This document shows, piece after piece, positions 1-10,872 of a DNA stretch of 64,000 nucleotides; within the stretch, counting starts at the first letter, position 1, and every line of letters starts with the position of its first letter. The notes beneath the pieces are model-generated. The model searched no databases and was not told the DNA's origin. It worked only from the letters and a program-made list of their open reading frames with translations. The position numbers were made by a program, and so were the translations under genes. The stretch lies in contig CM043952.1 in NCBI GenBank assembly GCA_014529385.2, forward strand, positions 62,429,119 through 62,493,118, given 5' to 3'. The DNA comes from Adiantum capillus-veneris. Its lineage: Eukaryota > Streptophyta > Polypodiopsida > Polypodiales > Pteridaceae.

Positions 1-2367
1 GGGTTCTTCTCTTTATTATTTAACTTCAATTGGATAAGAGAAAAGGATCAAGTGGGCCTTACAAGAGACAAAGTCCACTCTTTGGCAACTTCTAAAATAT
101 CACCAGAGAGGTAATAATTTTTGGATAAAAAATACACATGAAATAATCAAATGAATCAATGCATTTATGGTTTGTTTATTGTTTGCTCTATAGGAAAAAG
201 GAAATATTGCACTCTTTGATGCATTGCCGTGTAGATGATGTTACTTCTGAGCGTTATATTAGTGCAATGAAATTTAGAATGTACTTGCGTAAAGAGTGGT
301 ATTGGGGAAGTATCTTGAAGCAATGCTTGAGGATCAAAGGGAAAATGATTGAAGAAATGCCGGAGGGCTTTGAAGCATGGTTTCATCACCAATTGAGGGA
401 CCACATTGATAAAGCTTTTGTGGAGCTTTGGAGTAAGCTCAACACAAAAGAGTCGGATGAAAAAATTCCAGAGCTTATGGAATCTTCAATGAGAGTATTA
501 TTCAGGTAATACAATTGATATCTTTATGGTTGTCATTCTATTTTTTACTTAGAGTTTGTATAATAAATAAGTCACTTAGGAAAGGAGCTCAAATAAAGTT
601 AACTGCATTTTATGTAGATGGCTAATTCAGCTTTACGATCAAACTTTGTTGGAGAAGTTGCCAATTGCTGTTGAAAGTTGGAGGGACCTCTCTTGTGAGA
701 AGTGTATGTATCCACTATGGATGAGAGATTATGGTTTGATTGCTTGGGAAATTGAGTATTGCCCTTGGTGGCTAGATTACACTCGAGGCACCTACCCACG
801 TGATGAAGGGAACTTATATAAAGGTTATTTTTGGCATTTATAAAAACTACAAAATTGTTAAAGTGCTCATACTATTTAGATTATGTTTGTGAGAAATATA
901 TTTTTGTTTGCTTTAGAGCACGTTCTTGAAAGAAATGAAAATGGTATTGAGGAGATTGGCTCAGCTTCCAAGAAAGCCACCTCTTCGAAAAGAGTAAACA
1001 ATAGTACAATCTCCTCTATAAAGAAACGATTGGATTTTGTTAGATCCAAGAAGCCCAATAAGTCTCCCAAAAAGAACCAAAAAGGTGCTCAAGGCTCCAC
1101 AGGTAAACTTGCTTGTATAGATATCTAGCTGTCACTTTCTTTCTATTCAACAATTCTTGATGAAATATTTTATTTTTTGATTATGCAGTGCCTTCCATAG
1201 ATTGTGATGTGAACGTTATTGGGAACATGCTAGATGTTCACAAAATTTCTCTCGATGATGAGAAATGGTAAACACATGTGAAAAGAAAGACTAACTATGT
1301 GTGGTGTGTGTTGTGAATGTTTGAAATACATTTATTTGATCGTATGCAGGATCTTGGATTTTCTTCATTCAGCCCATGTTGATGGGGAAAAGAGCAATGA
1401 AGTGGCCTCTCTTTTGTTTGCGGATTTTCCAACAAACTTTAAAGTTGAAAATTTTTCAAAGAACGAGGTATGCATCCTTCAAAACCACAATGGACAGTCT
1501 ATGATAGTTTTGGAACTTTAATTAAATTAACAATGCGTATTATGCAGGTCCCTCCATGGAATCAATTCTCTCGAAAATTAAGTAAGAAAGTGGCCGTAAT
1601 AGCTTCAAAGTATGTGGCAGACAATGGGTGGTACATCACCCTAAGCTCCACTGATCACTTTGGCATTGTGTCTAGCCATGCCATCGAGATGGGATTCAAA
1701 ATGATGCACACCATCCTTATTTTGATCCCCGATGGTTATGTGCGAGAGACCATTGAGATTGAGAGAGTAAGTAAATTTATTTGCTGATTGAAAAGCATGC
1801 TCGTAGTTTTCTTCAATTAGATCATATTCTAGTTGTAATTTGTAGGTGGAAACACTATTGCTAGGATTGTTTTATCGTAAGGGTCAACGTCCTATCTACG
1901 ATCGACGAGATGGAGAGAGCGTGGACAACAACTCTTTCGATGCCAAGTCCGGAATACTGGTGGAGCGCGTCGACGGAGAGTACATTGGAGGACACGCTCT
2001 TAGAGGTGCCGCCGAGCGTAGCCTTGACTTCTTTCGGTAAGAATATATGCTTCCTACTATGCGTTATTGGACTATGTTACATAAAGTAAAAATACGCATA
2101 TTTTTTGCTTTTTTTAGTTGGCTTGTGCGGACATTTACTGCGGAGCACACCTACATTGTTGATATGTTTTCTGGATGTGGTGGCTTGGGCAATGTTTGCG
2201 TTGAGTTGTCTAGACACTGTCTCTGCATAGATAGTGATCCAGAGGTCTTCCATCAACATCTTTCACGCTTCAAGGCTCCATGTGTAAGTGCTATTTCAGC
2301 AGTTGATGCAGATAGTGATGAGGAGACTGATTGGCAACAATATGAGCCCGGATCACATTGCCCTTGA
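1..2367 (+). CDS. Nine-exon gene, N4/N6-type DNA methyltransferase-like protein (5'-partial)
   Basis: I read nine exons: <1-110, 194-505, 618-823, 917-1102, 1189-1267, 1350-1467, 1548-1766, 1846-2036 and 2118-2367 (TGA 2365-2367). Every intron is GT-AG and 80-112 bases long, and all junction phases agree from base 1 to the stop, giving 556 visible residues. The start lies before the window. Residues 255-268 are lysine-rich, a possible nuclear signal. The C-terminal third has the order expected of permuted (beta-class) amino-methyltransferases: a beta strand plus LLFADFP (residues 319-325, in the place of the catalytic DPPY motif), a helix and strand ending near NGWYITLSS, then VDMFSGCGG (488-496), which resembles the AdoMet-binding FxGxG motif, followed by an acidic residue at D512. 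The DPPY site is degenerate (DFPT), so catalysis is doubtful. VPPW at 338-341 is an alternative motif IV. The N-terminal half is unrecognised. Gene structure is well supported; function is an inference from motif order. Confidence 0.6.
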
Positions 2368-2632
2368 TTGACATCAACATTGGTATTATCTATCATTTTT
2401 TCTAGTTTGTGATTTTTATGGAATGATGTGTGACCATGGTGTTTGGGTGCCACTTTTTTGGTATTACTGAAGACATGTTGTTGGTGTTGATCGTCCTTAT
2501 CAATTCAGCCATGATTTCATATTTATTATACTAGATAGAAGTTTGTTGAGAGCTTTGGATTTACCAAAGTAATATACCAACATATGCTTTTTTGCTTATG
2601 TTATTTCTTCTTCCCGTGAGCATTCGTTGCTG

Positions 2633-3072
2633 CACGGAAGCAAGTATGGAATGGGAATTTTTTTAGTTTGAATTTTCATACCGTTATGCTACCGAAATTT
2701 TGATTGCTTATCAATATCATCATGCTTTTTGTTCATGTTTGAAAACATAATCATGATTTCACGTATACAGAAAAGTTAGTCAAGCTTCACGGAAGCAAGT
2801 ATGGAATGGAAAATTTTGTTGTTTGTATTTTCGCGCCGTTATGCTGTTGAAATTTTGATTGCTTGTGAATATAATCATGCTTTTTGTTCATATTTAGAAA
2901 CATAATCATGGTTTCATGTATACACAAAAGTTAGGCAAGCTTCACGGAAGCAAGTATAGAATAGGAAAGCTTAACAAAAGTTAAGCAAGCTTTCACAGAA
3001 GCAAGTATGGAATGGTTTTATTTTTATTTTTCACATTGTTATGCTGTCAAAATTTCATTTGCTTGTCAGTAT
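2633..3072. repeat. 155-bp tandem repeat, about 2.8 copies
   Basis: Units start at 2633, 2788, 2943 and 2994, each with CACGGAAGCAAGTATGGAAT or a close variant. The first two are 155 bp apart start to start. The third is shortened to about 51 bp and the fourth is truncated. Each full unit also holds a GTTATGCT segment and a CATGCTTTTTGTTCAT segment. The array lies just beyond the 3' end of the methyltransferase-like gene and has no ORF. Confidence 0.85.
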
Positions 3073-3154
3073 TTCTTTACACTGTCGGTCTAAGAATATA
3101 TATAGTTTTATATATAATATTTATATTATATATATAATATATTTTTATTTATTT

Positions 3155-3300
3155 ATTTATATGTGTGTGTTTATGTACGTAAGGAGATCTTCAACTCGGT
3201 AAAGTGTTTTTAAGTACTTGTTTATACAATATATATAGTTATTTATACGTGTGTGTTTATGTATGTATGCAGTTCTTCAACTCAGTAAAGTGTTCTTAAT
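3155..3300. repeat. Imperfect 86-bp tandem duplication
   Basis: The segment GTGTGTGTTTATGTA followed by CTTCAACTC(A/G)GTAAAGTG occurs near 3161 and again near 3248, about 86 bp apart. It is AT-rich spacer DNA with short (TA)n runs at 3098-3140. No coding signal was seen. Confidence 0.6.
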
Positions 3301-3925
3301 TACTATTTTATATGCAAGAGTCTATGCGTGTTTCATTACTTTGAGGTCTTCGCCCAAACAAGTACAACCATCAATATTTTTTAGATTCCTAGTTTCAAAT
3401 TGGCTTATTAGGCATTCATCCTTGTTTGCAACAACACCTACATGGACAGGAAAGTATATTCTACTAAAATTAGGGTAAATACTAAAGACATGCTCATCTT
3501 TTTCTTGCATTATATAAAAAACTCACATAGATTTTCTTTACATTTTTGGCTTTCAAACAGCTTGTAGTTACATTTGACGGCTTAGTTTAGCTACAAGATA
3601 TCAACAATACCCTAAATTATGACAGATCTTGAAGATGTGTTAGTAGACCAGGCCGATTAAAAGTATCACAGCTACTTCAATAATAATAAGTCAGACAGAG
3701 ACATATGAATTATTCTCGCCAAGGCACTGAAGAGTGGAACACCATCATATAGTTAAAATAAGCATCATATAATTAAAATAAGTTGTTTACATGATTACGT
3801 AGGGAATCAAACCTACACACACACACACACAGAGTACAACTTGCATCACACTAGTACAATTTATCATGTGCTAGTGCATATTTATTTAACTATATTATTT
3901 AGTGCATAATTATTTAAATCTTGCC
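3301..3925. other. Intergenic spacer
   Basis: I see no credible gene here. The stretch holds an (AC)n run at 3814-3831 and otherwise AT-rich unique-looking sequence. It separates the 3' repeats of the methyltransferase-like gene from the convergent minus-strand ORF. Confidence 0.6.
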
Positions 3926-4282
3926 TCAATCTTCTACCACATTAGAGCCAGAGATGTCGACCAGGTTGATTGTGCGTTTGCAGACAAGCAAATGGTCAAT
4001 CTCCGCCTGTAAAGCGGCCCTTCGAGAGCTATCTATGTACCCCCATGTCTCCCACTTGCCCAGAGCTTCTCGCATTGTCTCAAAGCCATCATTGAGTTCC
4101 TGGTCTCCGGTGTTGCGAGCGCGATTAAGGTGGTTGAACATCCGGATCGCCTTGTTTGTCTCACGCTCTCTTTGTGTAAACGTCTTCTTTTCTTCAAGGG
4201 GTGCGTTGGGGGGGAGTTTGTGAAGCTCTTCATGGATTTTTGCAACTACCTCATTACCAGTACTAGCATATCCTATAGGCAT
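3926..4282 (-). CDS. Small hypothetical protein, 118 residues
   Basis: The ORF runs from ATG at 4282 to the stop at 3926-3928. The product is hydrophilic, with mixed charge and probably helical: ELHKLPPNAPLEEKKTFTQR near the N-terminus and a second helix-rich half containing DGFETMREALGKWETWGYID. It has no signal peptide or membrane segment, and I do not recognise the family. The main support is a perfect plant TATA box (CTATATATAAATG on the minus strand) about 90 bases upstream of the ATG, which would give a short leader. Base composition over the ORF is higher in G+C than its AT-rich surroundings, as expected for coding plant DNA. It could still be a retrotransposed or repeat-derived fragment. 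Confidence 0.5.
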   Translation of the reverse strand: MPIGYASTGNEVVAKIHEELHKLPPNAPLEEKKTFTQRERETNKAIRMFNHLNRARNTGDQELNDGFETMREALGKWETWGYIDSSRRAALQAEIDHLLVCKRTINLVDISGSNVVED

Positions 4283-4368
4283 TGTATAAGTACAGGGAAA
4301 ATGAAAAAATCTCTCTTGATTAGCACCTCCGATTCACTTGTGAAGCATATGGTGCTTGCCTTGTAACA

Positions 4369-4380
4369 TTTATATATAGG
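4369..4380 (-). promoter_or_regulatory. TATA box for the 118-residue ORF
   Basis: On the minus strand the sequence reads CCTATATATAAA, about 90 bases before the ATG at 4282. The distance allows a transcription start around 4340 and a leader of roughly 60 bases. Confidence 0.5.
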
Positions 4381-4489
4381 CTAAAGCACCATGCTCTCAA
4401 AAAGCATTGATAGTGATGGAAGAGGGGCATGTGTTAGTGACATGAGGGGTCCCACGCAGCATATGCTAACTGCTAAATTGGAACGTGCA

Positions 4490-4820
4490 ATAATATATGC
4501 ATGATTTGTCAATATGAATATTATAATCGTCTACTACTCCACCACTAACTTTTAAAGTGGGGTGTGCAATAAAATATGCATGATTTGTCACTACGATTAT
4601 TATTCCCCTATAAGATTTATAAGTATCTAAAAGTGCAATGAGTAGACAACACTAGCTGCCTCTCTAAGGGCTCGGGAAACACTATGATTATTATTCTTCT
4701 ATGAATACTATAGGCATATAATAGTGCAATGAGTAACCACCACAAACTGCCTCTCTAAGGGCTCGGAAAACATTATTTGTGGACCCGGATTTGGAACCTT
4801 TTCACACGCATATGAACAGG

Positions 4821-4898
<78 letters not shown>

Positions 4899-5121
4899 AG
4901 TAGAAAACGTGCACACAACCTCCTTCTTCACAACAAAACTCCACTTTCATCTCAATTAAAATGTGGGATATTTATAAAATATATAAATTAAACCAACACA
5001 TAAACAATTCTATACCAAGATACTAAATGAAATAATTTGAACCGGCTTGAGAACCTTCTTGCCCAAACTTGAGCCGGACTTTTTTCATTTTGAACCTATC
5101 TTTCCTCTCTCCCCCTCATCT

Positions 5122-5188
<67 letters not shown>

Positions 5189-5345
5189 ATGTGAGTAGAA
5201 AACGTGCACACAACCTCCTTCTTCACAACAAAACTCCACTTTTACTTAACTCCACTTTCATCTCAATTAAAATGTAGGATATTTATAAAATATATACACT
5301 AAACCAACACATAAACAATTCTATACCAAGTTACTAAATGAAATA
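4490..5345. repeat. Nested tandem duplications with (CT)n(CA)n microsatellites
   Basis: Two duplications lie side by side. In the first, TGCATGATTTGTCA occurs near 4498 and 4577, and TGCCTCTCTAAGGGCTCGG occurs near 4657 and 4749. In the second, a block of about 300 bp is repeated: (CT)n 4824-4861 plus (CA)n 4861-4895 followed by GTGAGTAGAAAACGTGCACA, and again (CT)n 5126-5164 plus (CA)n 5164-5188 with the same follow-on. Both copies end in CTAAATGAAATAATTTGA. Translated runs of Ser-Leu or Thr-His here are artefacts of the dinucleotides. Confidence 0.85.
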
Positions 5346-5354
5346 ATTTGAGAG

Positions 5355-6222
5355 CGAACACTAATGTTAGGGAAGATTCTCCTTATATGGATGTACTACC
5401 TGGGATGACTGAGTCGGACAATGTGGATTGGGTCCACCTAGCAGCAACCATAGACACTTGGAGAAATAGGGGGACAACCTGGGTAACACCTGAGGGGGAT
5501 GAAATGCACGTACCCTTAAATATGCTACAAGCAATGCATATAGCTTTCGACAAGACTCATCCTAATATACGGAAGAAAACATACAAGTGGGTCCCTAAAG
5601 CTTCTTTAGCGACCATAGCTAGTGCTAAAAAACAAAATCCTTGTAAGAAACGTCCCACTCGCTCCAAGAAATGTAAGGAAACGTGGCGTTGGATTCCTAA
5701 ACGACTATTGGAAGCCCAAGGCTACTACCAAGGAAATGATCAAATCTGGGTGCCAAAACGTAGATTGTGTTCTTACCTGTCACCTGACCCATGTGCTCTC
5801 AATCCTGTGGCTCCAAAACGAATTGAGAATCGTGGAAAGAAAAAATCACAGAATGCTACACACCCGCTCCAGAGTTAGTTTGGGTACCGAAGAAAGAACG
5901 ATTTGTTCCACCTAGCTCAGGAAGGGGGGAAACCCATGAAGCTTCTAGATCCTCATGTAATGCATCCATTGAGGTAAAAGCTTCTCCACAACCTCCACCT
6001 ACAATAGTGGACCTCCATAAAGCTACAAAGGGGTCCACACCTCCCAGTGTTCAAGAATCACCTGATGAACCACTTCAAGTTCGATATTGGGAGAGTACCT
6101 TACCACCCTTGCAACTTGACGAGGCACCTAAGGTAATAGAAAACTACTGGCAAAAATCCTCACCTAGTACCAACTGGAACATTTGGTTTCAAAGGGTGAC
6201 AAGCACATTTGAAACGGTATGA
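5355..6222 (+). pseudogene. Fused remnant: protease-RT linker joined to W-x-P-K tail
   Basis: The reading frame from about 5360 encodes the acidic linker segment seen in A at 50794-50960 (LPGMTESDNVDWVHL, TWVTPEGDE), then jumps directly to the tail segment matching A from about 55110. The tail keeps four tryptophan motifs: YKWVPK, WRWIPK, QIWVPK and, in another frame, LVWVPK. The first frame stops at 5876. Similarity continues in shifted frames to 6222 (WESTLPPLQLDEAPK), so there is at least one frameshift near 5870. The direct join shows a clean internal deletion. Whether the fused product was ever made is unknown. Confidence 0.75.
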
Positions 6223-6229
6223 TCTACCC

Positions 6230-6243
6230 AAGGAAGGGGGGAG
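6230..6243 (+). promoter_or_regulatory. Internal polypurine tract, element F
   Basis: AAGGAAGGGGGGAG followed by TGTTTGTTGACA, the same string as at 55794-55807 in element A, lies directly behind the end of the W-x-P-K tail. It is not the tract next to the LTR (that one is at about 11067-11081). Confidence 0.6.
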
Positions 6244-7842
6244 TGTTTGTTGACAGTCATCATTCACTCACTACCCTCTCAACCTTCCTCCCTGACCTCT
6301 CAATCTCCCAATCTTAGGGAATGTATATATAAAGCCTTATACTCACAAAAAAACAGAAATAATAAAGAGCAAGAGCAATTAGCAAACGAGTATGCACAAT
6401 AAAAGTCAAAACATTGACCAGACCTACACATTCACATTCAGTACACTAAAACAGAAACCTATGTTATCAAACACCTTTGATCCTCATCACTCGAGTGATG
6501 GAGGGTAGGTAGGATTAATACGATAGGAGTGTTTCTGTTTTAGAGTTGAGTGATTAGCAGAGTTCTTTTTTCCCACTGATGTGCCTCCTAGAATTATTCT
6601 TGTGTTTTCTGGTGTGTACAGGAGCGGGTTGCTGTTGTTAGGATTTGGACCTTCATAAAGTCTTTATCTCAACTCACTCTTCAAATCAAGCGCGACCATC
6701 AACACAAACAGGTGTTTCTTGTCCATTAGCATTGCCCCTTATCACTTTTGCATCCATGTTTGTCTGCTTTGATTGTGATTGGTAGCATAATATTCAGCGC
6801 ATTTGCTTAGTACCAAACATTAAATTCAATGTAATTTTTTGTCATAATCACTTGTCTAGGTTTAAAAATCAAGCAGTCCGACTAAGCTAGTTTGACCAAG
6901 CTAGGTGTTAGAGATCTTCTCTTAATACCATGGGGAATGCCTTCCTAATAATTAATGGTTACTTAGGTTCTTAATCCGATTTGGGCAGCATTGTATGAAA
7001 TGTACTTGGGCTTGACCCTATTGACCTTTAGCTTAAGTATTATAAAGGGAGTTTACTAGTGTGATGAGCCTCGGGAGGTGTAACAGGGTTATATAACCCC
7101 CCAAAGTTACAAAAATTAAAATGCTGAAAACGAACAAACAAAAAAAAAATCAAAGTGCCACAATGTAAAATCTTAAAGCTGGAAGAGAAATATCAGCTTG
7201 ATTTGGTACTTCACTCACATGTATCGCCTATGGTACTAGAGCCCTAGAGGTTCCCAGTATGGGCGCTTTTCCTTGAAAAGCAAAAAACCCAAGGCATACA
7301 AAATAAGCACACACATCAAAATTGAATCACTGTGAAAAGACTTTGGGGGGTCAAAGAAAAGGTAATCAGTCAGGAGATGATTTCATGAGAAATTCCTTTT
7401 ATCATAGCTTAACTACAAGGTCTTCTAGGTATAGCCTCTAGTCAGCCCTCGAACATGAAATACTTGGCTCTCGCAATTAAACAACTTAATTGACTAGAGA
7501 AAATTGAGAACCTTACCCATGGTATTAATAGTCGATCTCTAGTGCCTTTCGACCGTTAAATTAGCAACCCCAGACTTGTTTAATTTTTTACCTTTACAGT
7601 TGTTTATGCGTTGGATTATATTGCAATTTAATGTTATTGCTGACAAATGGTTTAAATTTTTATTACCAATCAAATTGTCTGTCTAAAACTGCATATGCTT
7701 TTTAATTGCTTATGAGAATGCAATTATTGTGCCAATGTTGTTTGATTTTGCAGTGAGACTGAAGAAGGCTAAGGACATTCATCTCAAATGCTCTTCCACC
7801 TCGACGAACGAGCTTCAACTCAATAGCTTCCGAGGACGGAAT
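6244..7842 (+). other. 3' untranslated region of element F
   Basis: This is the counterpart of A 55808-57722. It keeps the TATA-like TATATATAAAG at 6323-6333 and the blocks CTTGATTTGGTACTTCACTC (near 7197) and CTTCAACTCAATAGCTTCCG (near 7813). The equivalent of ORF3 of A is lost. No ORF is credible here. Confidence 0.7.
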
Positions 7843-8013
7843 TGTAAGAACTAGGGAACTAGGCCTTGAGATCCTCCTCCCAACCTCCCTTTATATAGAC
7901 AGGCTCCTAGCCCCTTGCCCTAGACGGATCCCCTGTCCACACTGCCTAGCCCGGCCCTTGGCCGTAGTCCGTGACTAACCTAGTTCTTAGGGTACAGGAC
8001 CCTTGTCCTGACA
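7843..8013 (-). repeat. Element E 3' LTR
   Basis: 171 bp, TGTAAGAACTAGG...CCTTGTCCTGACA on the plus strand. A minus-strand TATA box (TCTATATAAAG) lies at 7889-7900. On the minus strand it is preceded by the purine tract CTTAAGGGGGAGGTAA. Confidence 0.8.
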
Positions 8014-8030
8014 TTACCTCCCCCTTAAGG
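8014..8030 (-). promoter_or_regulatory. Element E polypurine tract
   Basis: On the minus strand CTTAAGGGGGAGGTAA directly abuts the TGTCAGGAC start of the LTR at 8013, the usual site for plus-strand priming. Confidence 0.65.
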
Positions 8031-10677
8031 AAGAGTTTGCATCCTCGAAAGCACAAGTAGTACTATCTTCTTAAGAATACTGATGTTGTCTTTATTGACG
8101 TCCCATAAGTGAGCCAGTTGGCTGTATGATCTATAATTGGTGCAGTGAGGAGGTTCAATGAAACCAAGAGCAACACCTTGATTTTCAACATTGTTGTCCG
8201 TTTGCAACCACTTGGGTCGAAATGGTAACTCTAGTTATAACTCACTTGAGTATTATAAAGGAGTAGCCATAACTAAGAGTCACTTGGGTCTAATTGGTAA
8301 CTCCATTTATAACTCACATTGAGTACTGGAAAGGAGAAACCACAATGAAGAGTTGCCGAAAGGCATAACCATGTTCAGATCTTCTGAAGGTACTGGAATA
8401 ATTCAAGGAAACCTTGGTGCAACTATCCCTGAATGTTGAGAGCCAGATTTCCAACTCCCCACCACAAGAGGTGTTCAAAGTCGAAAATCGTAGTTAAGCA
8501 AATTCTAGAATAGGGAGAAAATCATCTATTCGGAAAATGCGTTGTGCTAACGTATGCTCTTAGCAGATCCTTTAGCACAAGATTACTCTTTGTAATCTGC
8601 CTATCTCCTTGGATAACTAACAATACTGAGGGGTGTTTTCCTCATGGTTTACAGACAGTCGTCCCAGATGACTGGTAAACGGGGAATCACAGTAGTGTAC
8701 AACCATCGTGGTTAACTTGAGAAAATCTACAAACGGCCAAACCGAGCCATGACCTCTACTGGTGATTAGTAGACTTCAAAATTTATCTCATAGAGATAGT
8801 GCACATAGAGTGAAAAATGCTTCATAAGCAACAATCTTAGGAATATGCATGCCGTTCGAAATCAGCCTTTGCTAAACACTAGGGCCCATAACACCTAGTG
8901 TGCATGCATTTAGCAAAAACTAACCCGAACCTGTATATCCATAATAGTCCGTGCCAATAGATGTGATGCGCCTAGCACACATTAAAAGGAATGTAAATAG
9001 TTCGGAAAAGAAACTAAATACTTTTAGTTGCAAGCCTTGCTGAAACGTCTGAATCACAGTAGAAGGTGAAACATTGATCACTTCTAGGTACAGACAATGA
9101 AACTTTTTCATTAACAACTGATAGGCTTGCTATATGTATAAACAACCATCTGTAATGTTGTTTAGCAGTACTTGTACCTTAACAAGTCATTCTAAGTGTC
9201 CGACAATTTCTGGCCACGAAATTGCTCCTGATACGTCGTGCTAAAAATGGTTTAGAAAACAGTTGTGACCAGCACCTAGGGACTTTGTCGTGACACATAA
9301 TTGAAATAATGGCGCCAGTGTCAGTCCAGAGACTCATATTCTCCACATGTGGAATATGTCTCATGTAAGGATGTGTAAAAAGGAACATCCTTCAAGTACA
9401 AGATGTACTTGTGTGTGGAGGTAACTGCAAACACTCTACGATGGGAGTGAGAGGGACCCTCATAAGTCTTGCTCCACTGGCTAAACCGAACTCGTTGAGT
9501 TCCTAGACCATATTGTATCCTATGTGACAACATGTGCCAAATTGAACCCTACAAGTAGGTTCGTAACTGCATAAGGCAGAAAGACAGATTGGACACTTGG
9601 CCCAAAATACTCTGTGCCGACATGCCCTTGGCATGGGTCTGTAATATTCAAGCGTACTTAGACATCTTGAAACACCAAGCAACGCATACTAAACATGGAG
9701 TTGACACCAAATCAGTACACTTACCTGTATGCAAATGCAATAACATATTGTACACTTACATGTATGCAAAATGCAATAACATAATGTACACTTACTTGTA
9801 TGCAAATGGAAAGGAGCACGTCCCCTACCTGAAAAACAAACAGTATTGCACTGGGAACCCTGTATGTTGCCTTTGCAACCCAAGTCCTTGAATTAGAATC
9901 TACGTAGTCAAATCCCTTGATAAGACTTCTTTGTAGAAACTGCTCAACTAGGAGATAACGGTAACCAACATAGTTAACCGTGTACAAATTGAGTGGAATC
10001 AACTTAAAAAGTGTGTTCGTCTGCTACCGCGTGGTAGATTGCGGAATTCTTTCCTTGAAAGTAGAACTGGGAGAGATCAACTGTGATCCTCAATGCAGAT
10101 CAATTCATAGTGGCCGATGACGAGATTTGCATCTTATGTAAACGAAAAAATCAGTCGGAGTTTGCAGCCTGATCGGAATACTGAATTATTCTTGCAGAAC
10201 CACGAATTGTGGTCGTTTATCTTCCAAAGGAGCACGAGAACGGAGGAAGGCTTGCCGGCCTCTTGTTTATGCCGCCCTGTTGGTGGGAAGGGCCTTCTAC
10301 TATGGCCAAAGCTCAAAGTTAATGGCCAAAGGCCTTTTAATGTGAATACACACAATTTTTGAAGCCAAACATGAGAGCCGGCAGCATGCACTTCACTATG
10401 AGGAGAAAGATGGAGATGGTGCGACTTGCTCAGGCCGGCTACGGCCGCGAGGTTCTGGAAAACACCCTACCTCAGCATGGCGCTCCTTCCAAGCCCGACT
10501 CCTCGTCAAATCATGCACCACACACACTCGTCCAAAACGGGCAACATACCCGATTTAGGCAAGCTTCTTTGCTATTTTTGGAAAAATCCTTATAAAGGCC
10601 ACGGTTCTCACCTAAAGGCCCTATTTTTAGGAGCCAAAGGTGACCACGCCTAGAGAGAGGGTGGAAGAGAGTCCTAA
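8014..10677. other. Element E internal region, no coding signal
   Basis: About 2.7 kb without an ORF above 100 codons or any recognised domain. It contains two tandem repeats: a 72-bp unit with CACTTGGGTC at 8209 and 8281, and a 35-36-bp unit CACTTAC(C/A/T)TGTATGCAAA at 9718, 9753 and 9789. Some stretches on the minus strand (near 9321-9533) could be decayed coding sequence, but I cannot name a domain. Confidence 0.6.
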
Positions 10678-10690
10678 GCTCTGATACCAG
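10678..10690 (-). promoter_or_regulatory. Element E primer binding site (initiator tRNA-Met type)
   Basis: The minus strand reads CTGGTATCAGAGC directly inside the LTR at 10691, complementary to the 3' end of initiator tRNA-Met. This fixes the minus-strand orientation. Confidence 0.8.
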
Positions 10691-10862
10691 TGTAAGAACT
10701 AGGTTACTAGGCCTTGAGATCCTCCTCCCAACCTCCCTTTATATAGACAGGCTCCTAGCCCCTTGCCCTAGACGGATCCCCTTGTCCACACTACCTAGCC
10801 CGGCCCTTGGCCGTAGTCCGTGACTAACCTAGTTCTTAAGGTACAGGACCCTTGTCCTGACA
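10691..10862 (-). repeat. Element E 5' LTR (middle copy)
   Basis: 172 bp, highly similar to 7843-8013, with a minus-strand TATA box near 10737-10748. The primer site lies directly inside it. Confidence 0.8.
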
Positions 10863-10872
10863 TTACTTCCCT

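Noticed and set aside
2160..2200. Reading VDMFSGCGG as a cytosine-5 methyltransferase motif
   Set aside because: The motif is similar to DLFSGCGG, but a DPPY-like strand lies before it and no PCQ or ENV motif is found after it, so the permuted amino-methyltransferase order fits better. It is not excluded.
4779..5277. ORFs encoding Ser-Leu and Thr-His runs across 4824-5188 on both strands
   Set aside because: They are translations of (CT)n(CA)n microsatellites; frames are open only because dinucleotide repeats lack stops.
9321..9533. Minus-strand ORF of 70 codons in element E as a pol fragment
   Set aside because: Some residues recall retroelement proteins, but no motif in order can be defended.
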